NCBI GenBank assembly: GCA_938085045.1
Contig: CALKGI010000125.1
Coordinates: 1 to 50,831 of the forward strand
Direction: 5' to 3'
Source: an uncultured Alteromonadaceae bacterium
GTDB taxonomy: Bacteria > Pseudomonadota > Gammaproteobacteria > Enterobacterales > Alteromonadaceae
Length of the DNA stretch: 50,831 nucleotides
Position numbers and translations under genes: made by a program
Notes under the pieces: model-generated
Told to the model about the DNA's origin: nothing
What the model saw: the letters and a program-made list of their open reading frames with translations, nothing else
Databases searched by the model: none
In this document: positions 36,499 to 45,540 of the stretch, piece after piece
How the letters are laid out: each line of letters begins with the position of its first letter
How positions within the stretch are numbered: position 1 is the first letter of the stretch

Positions 36499-37371
36499 AT
36501 GAGCGAAAAGTTGCAAAAAGTCCTGGCTCGCGCCGGCAAAGGATCTCGAAGAGAGATGGAACAGCTGATAAGCGACGGCCGTGCCAGCGTAGATGGCAAA
36601 GTCGCTAAGCTTGGCGACCGAGTTGAAGAAAGTAATTTGTTAAGGGTTGATGGTCATATCGTCAAAACAGAATCACTTGATGAAACCGTTTGCCGGGTAT
36701 TAACCTATCACAAACCTGAGGGTGAATTGTGTACGCGCAAAGACCCTGAAGGACGTCCTACAGTATTTAATCGGTTACCTCGACTTAAAAGCGGTCGCTG
36801 GATAGCGGTTGGTCGTTTGGACGTTAATACTTCTGGCTTGTTGATCTTCACCACCGATGGAGAGCTGGCTAACCGCCTAATGCATCCAAAGTTTGAAGTT
36901 GAACGAGAGTACGCCTGTAGAGTATTTGGCGAAGTAACCGATCAAAAGATCAACAACGTACGCAAAGGCGTTGAGCTTGAAGATGGGCCAGCCAAATTCA
37001 AAAGTGTAAAATCCAGCGGTGGCGAAGGCATAAACCGTTGGTTTAATGTGGTTCTGACCTCAGGACGTAACCGTGAGGTTCGTCGTTTGTGGGAATCGCA
37101 AGAAGTCAAAGTGTCGCGCCTTATTCGAGTGCGCTACGGTGAGATTTTGTTAGAGAAACACCTGCCACAAGGGGGCTGGGCAGAATTGACGCTTAAAGAC
37201 GTTAATTACCTCAGGCAGATGGTAGATTTGCCCTATGAACACAAATCTATGATTAAAGTTGAAGAAGGACGAATGGACAAGCGGACCAAAACCGCCCGTA
37301 TTCGTCGCTCGGTGCGCAAACACCAGCAAAGACAAGGAAAGTCTACTGAAAAACGTCGCCAACCTCGATAG
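36499..37371 (+). CDS. rluB: 23S rRNA pseudouridine synthase RluB
   Basis: The 290-residue enzyme has an N-terminal S4 RNA-binding domain ([21 protein letters not shown]...) and a RsuA/RluB catalytic domain with the active-site Asp in [11 protein letters not shown] near residue 116 and [10 protein letters not shown] near residue 190. It modifies 23S rRNA at the U2605 position in E. coli. The C-terminal tail is strongly basic ([13 protein letters not shown]). AGAAGG precedes the ATG. Confidence 0.94.
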   Translation: MSEKLQKVLARAGKGSRREMEQLISDGRASVDGKVAKLGDRVEESNLLRVDGHIVKTESLDETVCRVLTYHKPEGELCTRKDPEGRPTVFNRLPRLKSGRWIAVGRLDVNTSGLLIFTTDGELANRLMHPKFEVEREYACRVFGEVTDQKINNVRKGVELEDGPAKFKSVKSSGGEGINRWFNVVLTSGRNREVRRLWESQEVKVSRLIRVRYGEILLEKHLPQGGWAELTLKDVNYLRQMVDLPYEHKSMIKVEEGRMDKRTKTARIRRSVRKHQQRQGKSTEKRRQPR

Positions 37372-37380
37372 AGGCGACGT
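37353..37380 (+). terminator. Stem over the rluB stop codon
   Basis: ACGTCGCC and GGCGACGT form a perfect 8-base stem whose loop includes the rluB stop. No T-tract follows, so it may protect the 3' end or act as a weak terminator. Confidence 0.4.
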
Positions 37381-37528
37381 AGAACGCTTGATTTAGTGAA
37401 TAAATGTGACTGTGAAAAATAGCTGTATTCCGACAATCAGGCATCAACAATTGTACCGCGCAGAGCTTTCTTCGTTGAAACTGTCTTTGTAGAGACTGAT
37501 TCTAAATTAAGACTCGCGCTGCGCTGAT

Positions 37529-37565
37529 CCTGCTTAGACAAGTGTCTGAATGCAGGCTATTTTTT
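37529..37565 (+). terminator. Terminator-like hairpin in the deaD 5' leader
   Basis: CCTGC-TTAGACA and TGTCTGAA-TGCAGG form a stem of about 12 pairs with one bulge, followed after 3 bases by a run of six Ts. The next four bases (GAGG, 37566-37569) are the deaD Shine-Dalgarno, so the hairpin and the translation start are adjacent. It could end rluB transcripts or regulate deaD by attenuation. Confidence 0.6.
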
Positions 37566-37575
37566 GAGGCACAAA

Positions 37576-39351
37576 ATGACCGAAACTGTAAATTTCACCG
37601 ACCTAAACTTATCCGCTCCAGTATTAAAAGCGGTTAGCGACCTCGGCTATGAAACTCCATCTCCGATACAAGCGGCAACTATTCCGCTGATCCTTAACCA
37701 ACAGGACATTATCGGCCAAGCACAAACTGGTACTGGTAAAACTGCGGCGTTTGCGCTGCCAGTATTAAGCCAAATCGACATTAACCAAAAGCAACCTCAA
37801 GTCATCGTCATGTGTCCGACCCGTGAATTGGCCATACAGGTTGCCGAAGCTTTTCAAGCCTATGCTCGTCATATCAAAGGCTTTCATGTTATGCCTATTT
37901 ACGGCGGCCAAGCTTATGGTTTGCAAATCAACGCGCTTAAGCGTGGTGTGCATGTTGTTGTTGGTACCCCGGGCCGTGTGCTTGATCATTTGAACAAAGG
38001 CACTTTGAAACTAACAGGTATTAAAACCTTGATTCTTGATGAAGCCGATGAAATGTTACGCATGGGTTTCATCGAAGACATCGAAACCATCATGGATGCT
38101 GCACCTAAAGAATGTCAAAAAACGATGTTCTCGGCAACTATGCCTGCGCCAATTGCTAAAATTGCACGCAAATATTTGAAAAGCCCTGAAGAGGTTAAGA
38201 TTGCCTCTAAGACCTCCACTGTTGAACGTATTGACCAACAGTTCTTGATGCTCAGAAACAACCAAAAACTTGACGCCTTAACGCGCATTTTGGAAGCTGA
38301 AGAGTACGAAGGTTGTATTATCTTTGTAAGAACCCGTTCATTGACTACCGAGCTGTCGGAAAAACTCGAAGCCCGTGGTCATGCTGTTGCACCTATTAAC
38401 GGCGACATGAACCAAGCAGCTCGTGAGCAAACGATTCGTCGTTTGAAATCTGGCAAACTCGACATCGTTATCGCCACAGACGTTGCAGCCCGTGGTTTGG
38501 ACGTAGAGCGTATCACTTTGGTTATTAACTATGATATTCCGCTAGATACTGAAGCTTACGTTCACCGTATTGGCCGTACAGGTCGTGCTGGTCGTACAGG
38601 TAAAGCGATATTGCTGACTACACCGCGCGAAAAGCGTTTGTTGTTTGCTATTGAACGTGCAACTAAGCAAAAGCTAACTTCAATGCCAGTTCCAAGTTCA
38701 GACATGATAGCCCAGCGCCGTGCTGATAACTTCTCTGCACAGGTTGCTGAAGTATTGTCGGATACACCTTTGCAGTTCTATCAAGAGTTTTCAGCCAAAT
38801 TGCAAGAAAAGCTGGAAGTATCAGAATCAGAATTGGCCGCAGCCTTGATTTATATGGCGCAAGAACGTTCACCATTGCAGGTTGAAATGTCAGATTTTCA
38901 GTCAATGGATGTGTACCGCGACCGTGAAGACCGTGGTGGTCGTGATGATAGAGGTGGTCGCGATAGACCAGACCGTGGCGGGCGTGACAAGCAGCGTGAC
39001 GATTCGAACAAACAAACCTACCGAATTGAAGTGGGCCGCGAGCATGGCGTACAGGTTTCTGACATTGTTGGTGCTATTGCCAATGAAGCCAAAATCGATG
39101 CACGTCAAATTGGCCGCATAAAACTTAACGACAGTTTCAGTACGGTTGATTTGCCAAAAGACATGCCTGCCGCTGCACTGGATCACTTGAAGAAAGTGTA
39201 TATTCGTAAGCGTCAAATTGACATTTCAGAAACACAAGCGAACACAGGAGATGGTGGTGATTTTCGAAAACCACGTCGTTCTGAAGGTCGTAATGACCGT
39301 TCTGACAAAAAACGTCCACAAGGCCGTCGCTCTGAAAACCGTGGCAAGTAA
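37576..39351 (+). CDS. deaD: ATP-dependent DEAD-box RNA helicase DeaD (CsdA)
   Basis: The 591-residue helicase has the Q motif region (FTDLNLSAPVLKAVSDLGYETPSPIQ), AQTGTGKT, PTRELA, DEAD, SAT, RGLD and HRIGRTGRAGR, in order. The C-terminal part holds an Arg/Gly/Asp-rich stretch (DRGGRDDRGGRD near residue 455) and a DbpA-type RNA-binding domain (VGREHGVQVSDIVGAI), ending in a basic tail. DeaD unwinds RNA in ribosome assembly and at low temperature. Start at 37576 follows GAGG at 6 bases; a TTG four codons earlier is less likely. Confidence 0.95.
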   Translation: MTETVNFTDLNLSAPVLKAVSDLGYETPSPIQAATIPLILNQQDIIGQAQTGTGKTAAFALPVLSQIDINQKQPQVIVMCPTRELAIQVAEAFQAYARHIKGFHVMPIYGGQAYGLQINALKRGVHVVVGTPGRVLDHLNKGTLKLTGIKTLILDEADEMLRMGFIEDIETIMDAAPKECQKTMFSATMPAPIAKIARKYLKSPEEVKIASKTSTVERIDQQFLMLRNNQKLDALTRILEAEEYEGCIIFVRTRSLTTELSEKLEARGHAVAPINGDMNQAAREQTIRRLKSGKLDIVIATDVAARGLDVERITLVINYDIPLDTEAYVHRIGRTGRAGRTGKAILLTTPREKRLLFAIERATKQKLTSMPVPSSDMIAQRRADNFSAQVAEVLSDTPLQFYQEFSAKLQEKLEVSESELAAALIYMAQERSPLQVEMSDFQSMDVYRDREDRGGRDDRGGRDRPDRGGRDKQRDDSNKQTYRIEVGREHGVQVSDIVGAIANEAKIDARQIGRIKLNDSFSTVDLPKDMPAAALDHLKKVYIRKRQIDISETQANTGDGGDFRKPRRSEGRNDRSDKKRPQGRRSENRGK

Positions 39352-39398
39352 GATAGAATCTGTCATGTAGAATTACATGAAATAACAGTATGTAAATA

Positions 39399-39427
39399 GG
39401 GTAGCCCAGTAGCTACCCTTTTTTTTG
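39399..39427 (+). terminator. Intrinsic terminator of deaD
   Basis: GGGTAGC, loop CCAGTA, GCTACCC, followed by eight or more Ts; a textbook intrinsic terminator about 50 bases after the stop. Confidence 0.92.
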
Positions 39428-39656
39428 CCTTAAATTGTCGGCGCGTATTTCTAGGGATTTGCGCATCAGCAAATCTATAATATATCTGTCGTGAGTTAGA
39501 CATTTGTTATCGCAAAAGCGACATTTTAGTGTCTAAAATTATTCTATCGCATTGATATTAAACAAATTAGTGAAATTTTGGTGTTGCTGTGGTGATTTGT
39601 TATTACAGTATTTAAGCGCATACTACTGGGCATTAATAACCCACCAACAAAAAACT

Positions 39657-40100
39657 ATGTCTTACTTAACTGACGCTTTAAACAAAATTAAACAATTGCC
39701 TCAAATAAACATAAGCCAGCTTTTTACGGCTTTTTTGCTAGTTTATATTGCCTCGACAATGGCCAACATTACTTGGTTAGTACTACCCAGTGGTGTTAAT
39801 GACGCCCAAAGCATCAATAGCGGAGTTGCCTCTCCAACAGACTTAGATTTGACATTGACGGCAACGGTTGCACAAGATGTTAGTGGTAAAGGCACTGTGG
39901 TGATTGATAGTAAGGGTATTGAAGGTACTTATGGTATTGACGATAAAATCGACTTGACCTTCGCGATAGTCAAGCAAGTATTTTTTGACCGGGTGATCAT
40001 ACAAAATGGTAGAAAAAGAGAAATGTTGATGCTTGATGGTGTTGCGTACGACAACAAAAATGTCGCCAGCCCAATAACGACTCTGGAAGTTCTACGATGA
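39657..40100 (+). CDS. Orphan GspC-like protein (type II secretion HR domain only)
   Basis: The 147-residue protein has an N-terminal membrane helix (LFTAFLLVYIASTMANITWLVL) and a periplasmic domain resembling the homology region of GspC/PilP-type proteins: LTLTATVAQDVSGKGTVVI, GIEGTYGIDDKI, VKQVFFDRVIIQNGRKREMLML. It stops after this domain and lacks the PDZ or coiled-coil part of full GspC. No other secretion genes are nearby. The start at 39657 is chosen because the homology begins there. It may be a retained fragment or a solitary paralogue; I cannot tell which. Confidence 0.65.
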   Translation: MSYLTDALNKIKQLPQINISQLFTAFLLVYIASTMANITWLVLPSGVNDAQSINSGVASPTDLDLTLTATVAQDVSGKGTVVIDSKGIEGTYGIDDKIDLTFAIVKQVFFDRVIIQNGRKREMLMLDGVAYDNKNVASPITTLEVLR

Positions 40101-40155
40101 AAAGCGGCATTTTTGGGGATAGCAGACCTGCACAACCCCCAAACTTTGCCCTAGT

Positions 40156-41172
40156 CTATTTAGTTAACTCACCTCGTAAACTCTGCTGCATCAATTGTTT
40201 AATCTCTTCAACATCAAGGTTTAAACTGAGCAAGTAATGCAGTTTGGTTAGCGTAGCTTCAAGCGTCATATCATACCCACTGATAACCCCAGATGCTTTG
40301 AGCGCATTACCTGTGGCATAACCATCCATATTGACTCGACCTTTGGCGCACTGAGTGCGGTTAATGATGATAATGCCCGAGTCGGTTGCTCGTTTTAACA
40401 AATCCAAGAAATCTTTGTTTTGCGGCGCATTGCCCACGCCGTAACTTTGAATGATCAAAGCCTTCACCGGTTGTTCAATAATGTTGGCGATAACTTCGGT
40501 GGCTATGCCTGGATACAGGCTGATGACACCAATCGGTTGGGGTTTAATTTGCGCCAATGACAGCACTTTATCTGGGCACATGGATTGGTTAATCTTGCCG
40601 TTAACCAATTCGATATTAATACCTGCTTCAATTAATTCGGCGTAATTGGTTGAGGTGAACGCACCAAAACCATCGGCATGAATTTTGGTGGTTCGGTTGC
40701 CTCGGTAGAGTTTATTGTTGAAATACAAACCCACTTCGTTGATGGGGTAGTTGGCAGCAATGTATAGCGACTCTAACAAGTTGACCGCGCCGTCAGAGCG
40801 CAATTCTGACAATGGAATTTGCGATCCAGTCACAATAATAGGCTTGCTCAAGCCATCAAACATAAACGATAAGGCTGAGGCTGTAAATGACATGGTGTCG
40901 GTGCCATGTAGCACAATAAAACCATCGTAATCATCATAATGACTATGAATATCATCGGCAATTTTTTGCCAATCAGCAGGCGACATGTTAGCTGAATCAA
41001 TCAATGGTGAGTATTCGTGAATATCAAACAAAGGCATTTCGTCACGGTTGAATTCAGGCATTTGGCGGATGGATTGGGTTAAAAACCCGCTTGTGGGCAC
41101 GTAGCCTTGCGCTGATTTTTCCATGCCGATGGTGCCGCCAGTGTAGGCGATATAAATGCGTTTGCGGGTCAT
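40156..41172 (-). CDS. ansA: Type I (cytoplasmic) L-asparaginase AnsA
   Basis: The 338-residue enzyme hydrolyses asparagine to aspartate and ammonia. Both active-site motifs are present: YTGGTIGM near residue 10 and LHGTDTMSFTASALSFM near residue 90. Length and N-terminus match E. coli AnsA (MQKKSIYVAYTGG), which supports the ATG at 41172 over the GTG 12 bases upstream. No signal peptide. Confidence 0.94.
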   Translation of the reverse strand: MTRKRIYIAYTGGTIGMEKSAQGYVPTSGFLTQSIRQMPEFNRDEMPLFDIHEYSPLIDSANMSPADWQKIADDIHSHYDDYDGFIVLHGTDTMSFTASALSFMFDGLSKPIIVTGSQIPLSELRSDGAVNLLESLYIAANYPINEVGLYFNNKLYRGNRTTKIHADGFGAFTSTNYAELIEAGINIELVNGKINQSMCPDKVLSLAQIKPQPIGVISLYPGIATEVIANIIEQPVKALIIQSYGVGNAPQNKDFLDLLKRATDSGIIIINRTQCAKGRVNMDGYATGNALKASGVISGYDMTLEATLTKLHYLLSLNLDVEEIKQLMQQSLRGELTK

Positions 41173-41379
41173 TTGCTGATTCACTTGAAGAGTAATGGCT
41201 CATTTTAACTGACTGGCAGGGGTTATTAAACCTAATTCTCAACGTTACAAGGGAAAACCCTAACTCATTGAAAAATATAAAATGTCATAAGATTGGCGGC
41301 TAAATAGCGGCTATAATAACTGGCATGTCTTGAGTACAACCGTTAATAATTCGCTTCGAAGATACATCAGGAGACAATA

Positions 41380-42063
41380 GTGAACATATCAGCAGAAAAA
41401 GTAAAACTTATACGCCAGCAAAAAGGCTGGACCCAAGAAGTTTTAGCCAAAGCATCGGGCCTTAGTTTGCGCACAGTACAAAGGTTAGAGCGTGAAGGTG
41501 GTGGGTCGGGTGAAACCTTGCAGGCGTTGGCTGGGGCTTTTGATGTTGAGGTGGGCGCGTTGTTTGTTGAGTATCCCAATCCACAAAGTCGATGGACAAA
41601 GGAGAAGATAATGCACGGTTCTATTGCGGTATTTGTATTGTTGGCAGCGGTTTCGTTATTAATGAAATTGGCTGGCGAATTGAAGATGTTCTGGGATTTT
41701 TACTCCCTAGCATTTGCCCTGTTTTTCACCTGCGCGGCTACCATCAGCGCCTTTGGTGTTAGCGGGTTATTAAAATCACTGGGTGGTTTACGTTATCTGT
41801 TTGCCGATAAAGTCGAAGGGGGCAAGGCAACTGAGAAACTGGCGCAGATTTATCAGAAACAAATTCAGTTTTGTTATGGTGGCGGCGTTATTGGTGTGTT
41901 GGTTGGCGTTATTGCAATTCACGGCAATATCGAAATGATTGAAAAGACAGTCACTATTCACGCCGCCTATGCGGTGAATGCGCTGCTGTTTTTGTATTGT
42001 TCTATTTATTGTGAGGCGATTTTACGTCCGCTAGTGGCGAAGTTGCAAGCGAGTGATGATTAA
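41380..42063 (+). CDS. XRE-family HTH protein with membrane domain
   Basis: The 227-residue protein starts with a Cro/CI-type helix-turn-helix (KLIRQQKGWTQEVLAKASGLSLRTVQRLE, residues 8-36) and continues with about four hydrophobic segments (for example IAVFVLLAAVSLLMKLAG near 85 and GGGVIGVLVGVIAIHG near 170). A membrane-tethered regulator is likely. GGAG 6 bases before GTG at 41380 fixes the start. Divergent from ansA. Confidence 0.78.
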   Translation: MNISAEKVKLIRQQKGWTQEVLAKASGLSLRTVQRLEREGGGSGETLQALAGAFDVEVGALFVEYPNPQSRWTKEKIMHGSIAVFVLLAAVSLLMKLAGELKMFWDFYSLAFALFFTCAATISAFGVSGLLKSLGGLRYLFADKVEGGKATEKLAQIYQKQIQFCYGGGVIGVLVGVIAIHGNIEMIEKTVTIHAAYAVNALLFLYCSIYCEAILRPLVAKLQASDD

Positions 42064-42083
42064 GGGGATAGGGTTACTTCCTT

Positions 42084-42663
42084 TTAAAGGCTTTTACTTT
42101 CATTGTGCCTCAACAAAAAAGCCCGCTTTCTTTGCAGTTCTTTGGTTAGTTCATCTTCACTGGGCAAATAAGACATATATTTGGCAGCGAACAATTGTTC
42201 GCTGTCTTTAAGTACTGAGTACTTGGCGATGGCTTCGCTTTTTTGGCTGCATAAAATCAAGCCTATAGTGGGGTTGTCGTCTGTGCTTTTATGTTGTTCG
42301 TCGTATATGCGTACATAAGCATCCATTTGGCCAACATCTTGATAATTCAATTTGCCGACTTTAAGGTCGATAAGCATGAAACATTTGAGTTTATAGATAG
42401 AAAGTTCGTATATTACGTAAATTTCGAATTGTAAAACCTTTGCCGTACTCTTGTGTCAGCTGCGTTGAAATTTTTTGTAATTGCTGTTTTCCATATTCTG
42501 CACGAACCTCACCTTGTTGCTCTTCTTCGACAATTAATCGACCTATTTGCCAATAGGTTTGTACCATAGCGTGGTTTACAGTTTGCTGTAATCTATGTTG
42601 ATTTTGTGACAATAAAGTGCGAATTTGATTGAGTAAGTGAACATGAGACACCAGATTATTCAT
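42084..42663 (-). pseudogene. Remnant of a DUF1016/YhcG-type PDDEXK nuclease gene
   Basis: Two pieces in different frames. 42391-42663 encodes the N-terminal DUF1016 helical domain (VQTYWQIGRLIVEEEQ...YGKGFTIRNLRNIRTFY) and 42084-42377 the end of the nuclease domain (CFMLIDLKVGKLNYQDVGQMDAYVRIYD). Intact homologues are roughly 340-370 residues; here the middle is deleted and the frame shifted at the junction, so the gene is inactive. Remnants like this mark a former accessory locus. Confidence 0.8.
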
Positions 42664-42799
42664 TGTCAGTACCTTTTATTGTTGAATTCGGCAGACACTG
42701 TCTGCCGAATTCGAACCCATCAAAATGCTGTGTATAATTGTAGCTGTTGTTTTATACAGTTTATATGATCAGGGCACAAAATGGTAAGATTAAAACAAT

Positions 42800-43027
42800 C
42801 TAAAGCGAAGGGTTATTAATAGCTGATCTGGCAGTGACGCTTTTGTCTTTGAGTTCTTTAGTGTTTTTTAAAAAGTAGGGAATATGTTTACTGATGGGGT
42901 CTTGAAAGGTGACTTTGCTTTCATTAATTAGCATCAACACTGCTACAGCGGTAATTTTTTTGGTTGAAAATGAAAATGAGTTGATGCTAAGTGGTTGATA
43001 ATACCAAGGGTTAAAAAGTCGATTCAC
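42800..43027 (-). pseudogene. Fragment of a beta-lactamase-type serine hydrolase
   Basis: The 75-residue frame FSFSTKKITAVAVLMLINE...DPISKHIPYF aligns by eye with the SxxK region of class C beta-lactamase/esterase proteins (SMTKPITSVAVMMLVEEGK...DPVSKYLPEF), but the Ser position appears replaced by Phe and the rest of a 350+ residue enzyme is missing. Degraded gene. Confidence 0.6.
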
Positions 43028-43199
43028 TGTTTTGGTGGTTGTTCAGTAATTGCTGAGTTTGTGCTAAAGAGAGCTTTAAATCAGTCAGGCCTTTGTTGTA
43101 AACGTCTATTTTTTGCTGCGATTGGGCAATTAGCGTGTTTTCTTGTCGTATCAGCTCTATCAGGGCTTTGGCGCGTGTCAATTTGTCGTTATTGGTCAT
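43011..43199 (-). CDS. Possible small coiled-coil protein
   Basis: A 62-residue frame (MTNNDKLTRAKALIELIRQ...) with a heptad-like pattern and high Gln/Asn content. It overlaps the start of the beta-lactamase fragment and has no clear Shine-Dalgarno. It may be real or chance. Confidence 0.35.
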   Translation of the reverse strand: MTNNDKLTRAKALIELIRQENTLIAQSQQKIDVYNKGLTDLKLSLAQTQQLLNNHQNSESTF

Positions 43200-43344
43200 G
43201 ATAAAATCAAAACCCCGAATATTGTTGGCAATGGTTATTCATTGGTGACGTTTGTTGCGTGTTGTTGTGAACATCGAGCATTGTTGGCAGTCTGCGAGGT
43301 GGTTGCAAGGTCAAACTGCCATCAATTGGATGTGATAAACGCGA

Positions 43345-43578
43345 TCACAAATCAACGATTTTTTCGAAAACGTCAACTGGATCTTTTTTCATCGCACGGC
43401 AATAGATGATAAATTCTGCGACATCAAGGCGGCGTCCCTGTTGTTCTATTTTTCCAATAAAGCTGTGTGGCGTGCCTAATATATCGGCAAGTACTCGCAT
43501 TGTGAGGTTTTCTTCTTGGCGCAATACTTTTAAATGCGCTGCCATTTTCTTATTGATGAGTTTTGCTTCGTTTTTCAC
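43345..43578 (-). CDS. Small XRE-family transcriptional regulator
   Basis: The 77-residue protein is one helix-turn-helix domain: LKVLRQEENLTMRVLADILGTPHSFIGKIEQQGRRLDVAEFIIYC. GGAG lies 7 bases before a GTG start. The type is common next to mobile or defence genes; its target is unknown. Confidence 0.75.
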   Translation of the reverse strand: MKNEAKLINKKMAAHLKVLRQEENLTMRVLADILGTPHSFIGKIEQQGRRLDVAEFIIYCRAMKKDPVDVFEKIVDL

Positions 43579-43838
43579 GCTATTTCTCCAAGTTTGTTGG
43601 GTTGATTGACATTGTTGAGGGGTTTTTTAGGTTCTTCAACAACGATTATTAACACTTCTGTCTATTAAGCGGCACAAATCTAACACTTTTAGTTTTGCAT
43701 GTATAGTTTTTTTCTGTCCAAATATAACGGTAACCATTAACTTGTTGGCTATTTTCTCTCTAAAGGTGTGTTTTTTGGTGGCAAACTTAACGAATATAAG
43801 TAGAATGACAATGAGTTGATCACAGATAAGGGTTGCTG

Positions 43839-44327
43839 ATGCCACATTCAGACGAGTCAGGGAATCGGGTAAGACGAGATCAGGATTTTTTTAACAATAT
43901 GACGCAAGAGCAGCGCCAAGAATGGGCCAAGCAAATAGTGGCTCGTATGATGGCGGTCAGCAAAGTGACTGAAAAAAAGCGACTGGCTGAGTTGATTGGT
44001 TGTCATCAGAATATGCCAAGTAATTGGATACAACAGGGCAGTGTGCCCTGGAAAGTGATTTATGACTGCCATAAACAAACTGGCGCTTCGCTGGATTGGC
44101 TATACGATGGCATTGAACCTTCATTAAAAATTACCGGGCCTATGCGTTTTAAACTCGAAAACCTCGCAATGGAATTGATGCAAATGGGTCATAGGCTTGA
44201 ATTAATTGAACAAACCTCAGCCGATGGATTCAGGTCGGTAGCGAAAATTATCGCCAAGGATGTTGCTCGATTGTTGTCTTGTGAGCCAATCAAGTCTGAG
44301 CTAATCAAGTCTGAATCTGGAGAATAG
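43839..44327 (+). CDS. Phage CI repressor-like HTH protein, copy 1
   Basis: The 162-residue protein has a CI-type DNA-binding domain (KRLAELIGCHQNMPSNWIQQ...VPWKVIYDCHKQTGASLDWLYDG, about 46-90) like phage CI repressor N-termini (PF07022), followed by a helical region rather than the S24 peptidase domain that LexA-like CI repressors carry. AAGGG 6 bases before ATG at 43839 supports this start. A strong paralogue follows 128 bases on in the same direction. Confidence 0.82.
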   Translation: MPHSDESGNRVRRDQDFFNNMTQEQRQEWAKQIVARMMAVSKVTEKKRLAELIGCHQNMPSNWIQQGSVPWKVIYDCHKQTGASLDWLYDGIEPSLKITGPMRFKLENLAMELMQMGHRLELIEQTSADGFRSVAKIIAKDVARLLSCEPIKSELIKSESGE

Positions 44328-44455
44328 GGTTCTGTTAAAATAACTTTTATCGTTATGCATGAGGAACGGTTCATACAAATGTGTTGTTTTTTCTGGATAA
44401 TCTAACGAATTCTATTATTATTGGGTGATTACTGACTTTTATACAAGGGTAACAG

Positions 44456-44905
44456 ATGTCAAATCCAGACGAAGTGCTTGAAGCAGGTAGAAGGGATAGC
44501 GAGTTTTTTAACGGCATGACACTGGGGCAAAAGCAGCAGTGGGCCAAGGACATTATCAAGCGTATGATGCAGGCGAGCGGTGTTTATGAGAAAAAAGGGC
44601 TAGCAAAGATAATTGGCTGTCATCAAAATATGCCCAGTAATTGGTTACAAAAGGGCAGCGTACCCTGGAAAGTGGTTTATATTTGCCATCGAGAAACTGG
44701 TGTTTCGCTTGATTGGCTTTATAACGGTGTTGAACCTGCTGTGGTTATTTCATCTGAGGTAAAGCGCAAATTGAAAAATACAGTGACCCAATTGTTGGTG
44801 CTGGCTGAGCGAGAAAATTTGATTGCGCAATCGGACAAAGACAGTTTTGAGACAATTGCAATTCAGACCACCAAAGAAATGATTGAGTTATTAACGACGC
44901 CATAG
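44456..44905 (+). CDS. Phage CI repressor-like HTH protein, copy 2
   Basis: A 149-residue paralogue of the preceding gene, with nearly the same DNA-binding core (GCHQNMPSNWLQKGSVPWKVVY...SLDWLYNGVEP) but a divergent helical C-terminus. AAGGG is placed 6 bases before the ATG, and TAACGAAT occurs in both upstream regions, so the duplication probably included the promoter. Similar recognition helices suggest related operators. Confidence 0.82.
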   Translation: MSNPDEVLEAGRRDSEFFNGMTLGQKQQWAKDIIKRMMQASGVYEKKGLAKIIGCHQNMPSNWLQKGSVPWKVVYICHRETGVSLDWLYNGVEPAVVISSEVKRKLKNTVTQLLVLAERENLIAQSDKDSFETIAIQTTKEMIELLTTP

Positions 44906-44968
44906 CATTGAAATCGACGCCGGGCACTATACAATACGCCTTTTCAAATAAACTGTGACATTCCCCCC

Positions 44969-45412
44969 ATGAATAATAAAACCGCTAATCACAATTCTAC
45001 AGGTGAAAAGAAAAGGTTCCCGCCGATTTTTTTCATCGCTTTTGGCTTGTTGATTGTGCTAAATCTTACGGTCTTTTTTGACTACCAAAAACCCTTAGAA
45101 CGCTATCAAAAGTTTGCCAAAGTCGCCCATAAAATCACCATTAAAGGCGGTGAGGCTTTTGAAAATATCGAGCGCGATGGTGAGGTATTGCCAAAGTGTA
45201 CTGTGGTAAATGACGGGACTTTACAATGGTTATCGTTCAAAGGGCAATTCACTTATTATTCTTTTACGCCTAAGGTTGCGGCCACGCCGGGTAAGTCAAA
45301 TGAAAACGCCATTTGTCAGGCTGGTGACAAAATCACTATAGATACCTCAAACGAAAAAAATCCCAATACGTTATTGGTTTTGTTGTCGATTGATTTTGAT
45401 AAGCCGCTTTAG
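44969..45412 (+). CDS. Hypothetical single-pass membrane protein
   Basis: A 147-residue protein with a polar N-terminus, one membrane segment (PPIFFIAFGLLIVLNLTVFF, about residues 18-37) and a beta-rich extracytoplasmic domain with two cysteines (near 77 and 115). No family recognised; no clear Shine-Dalgarno. Confidence 0.6.
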   Translation: MNNKTANHNSTGEKKRFPPIFFIAFGLLIVLNLTVFFDYQKPLERYQKFAKVAHKITIKGGEAFENIERDGEVLPKCTVVNDGTLQWLSFKGQFTYYSFTPKVAATPGKSNENAICQAGDKITIDTSNEKNPNTLLVLLSIDFDKPL

Positions 45413-45540
45413 TCGGTCTTTGATAAAGGATTAAACAAAGGCGCTGGCGGGATAAATAGGTCAGGTGACTCAGGGCTTGCTCCGAAGGCGTGGATTGACC
45501 TATACTGTTTTTCTAATTTTTTGAGGGTAATGAGGACCTT

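Noticed and set aside
38930..39000. Short direct repeats (GGTCGTGATGATAGAGGTGG-like) as a CRISPR or tandem repeat
   Set aside because: They encode the Arg/Gly/Asp-rich tail of DeaD and are explained by protein low complexity.
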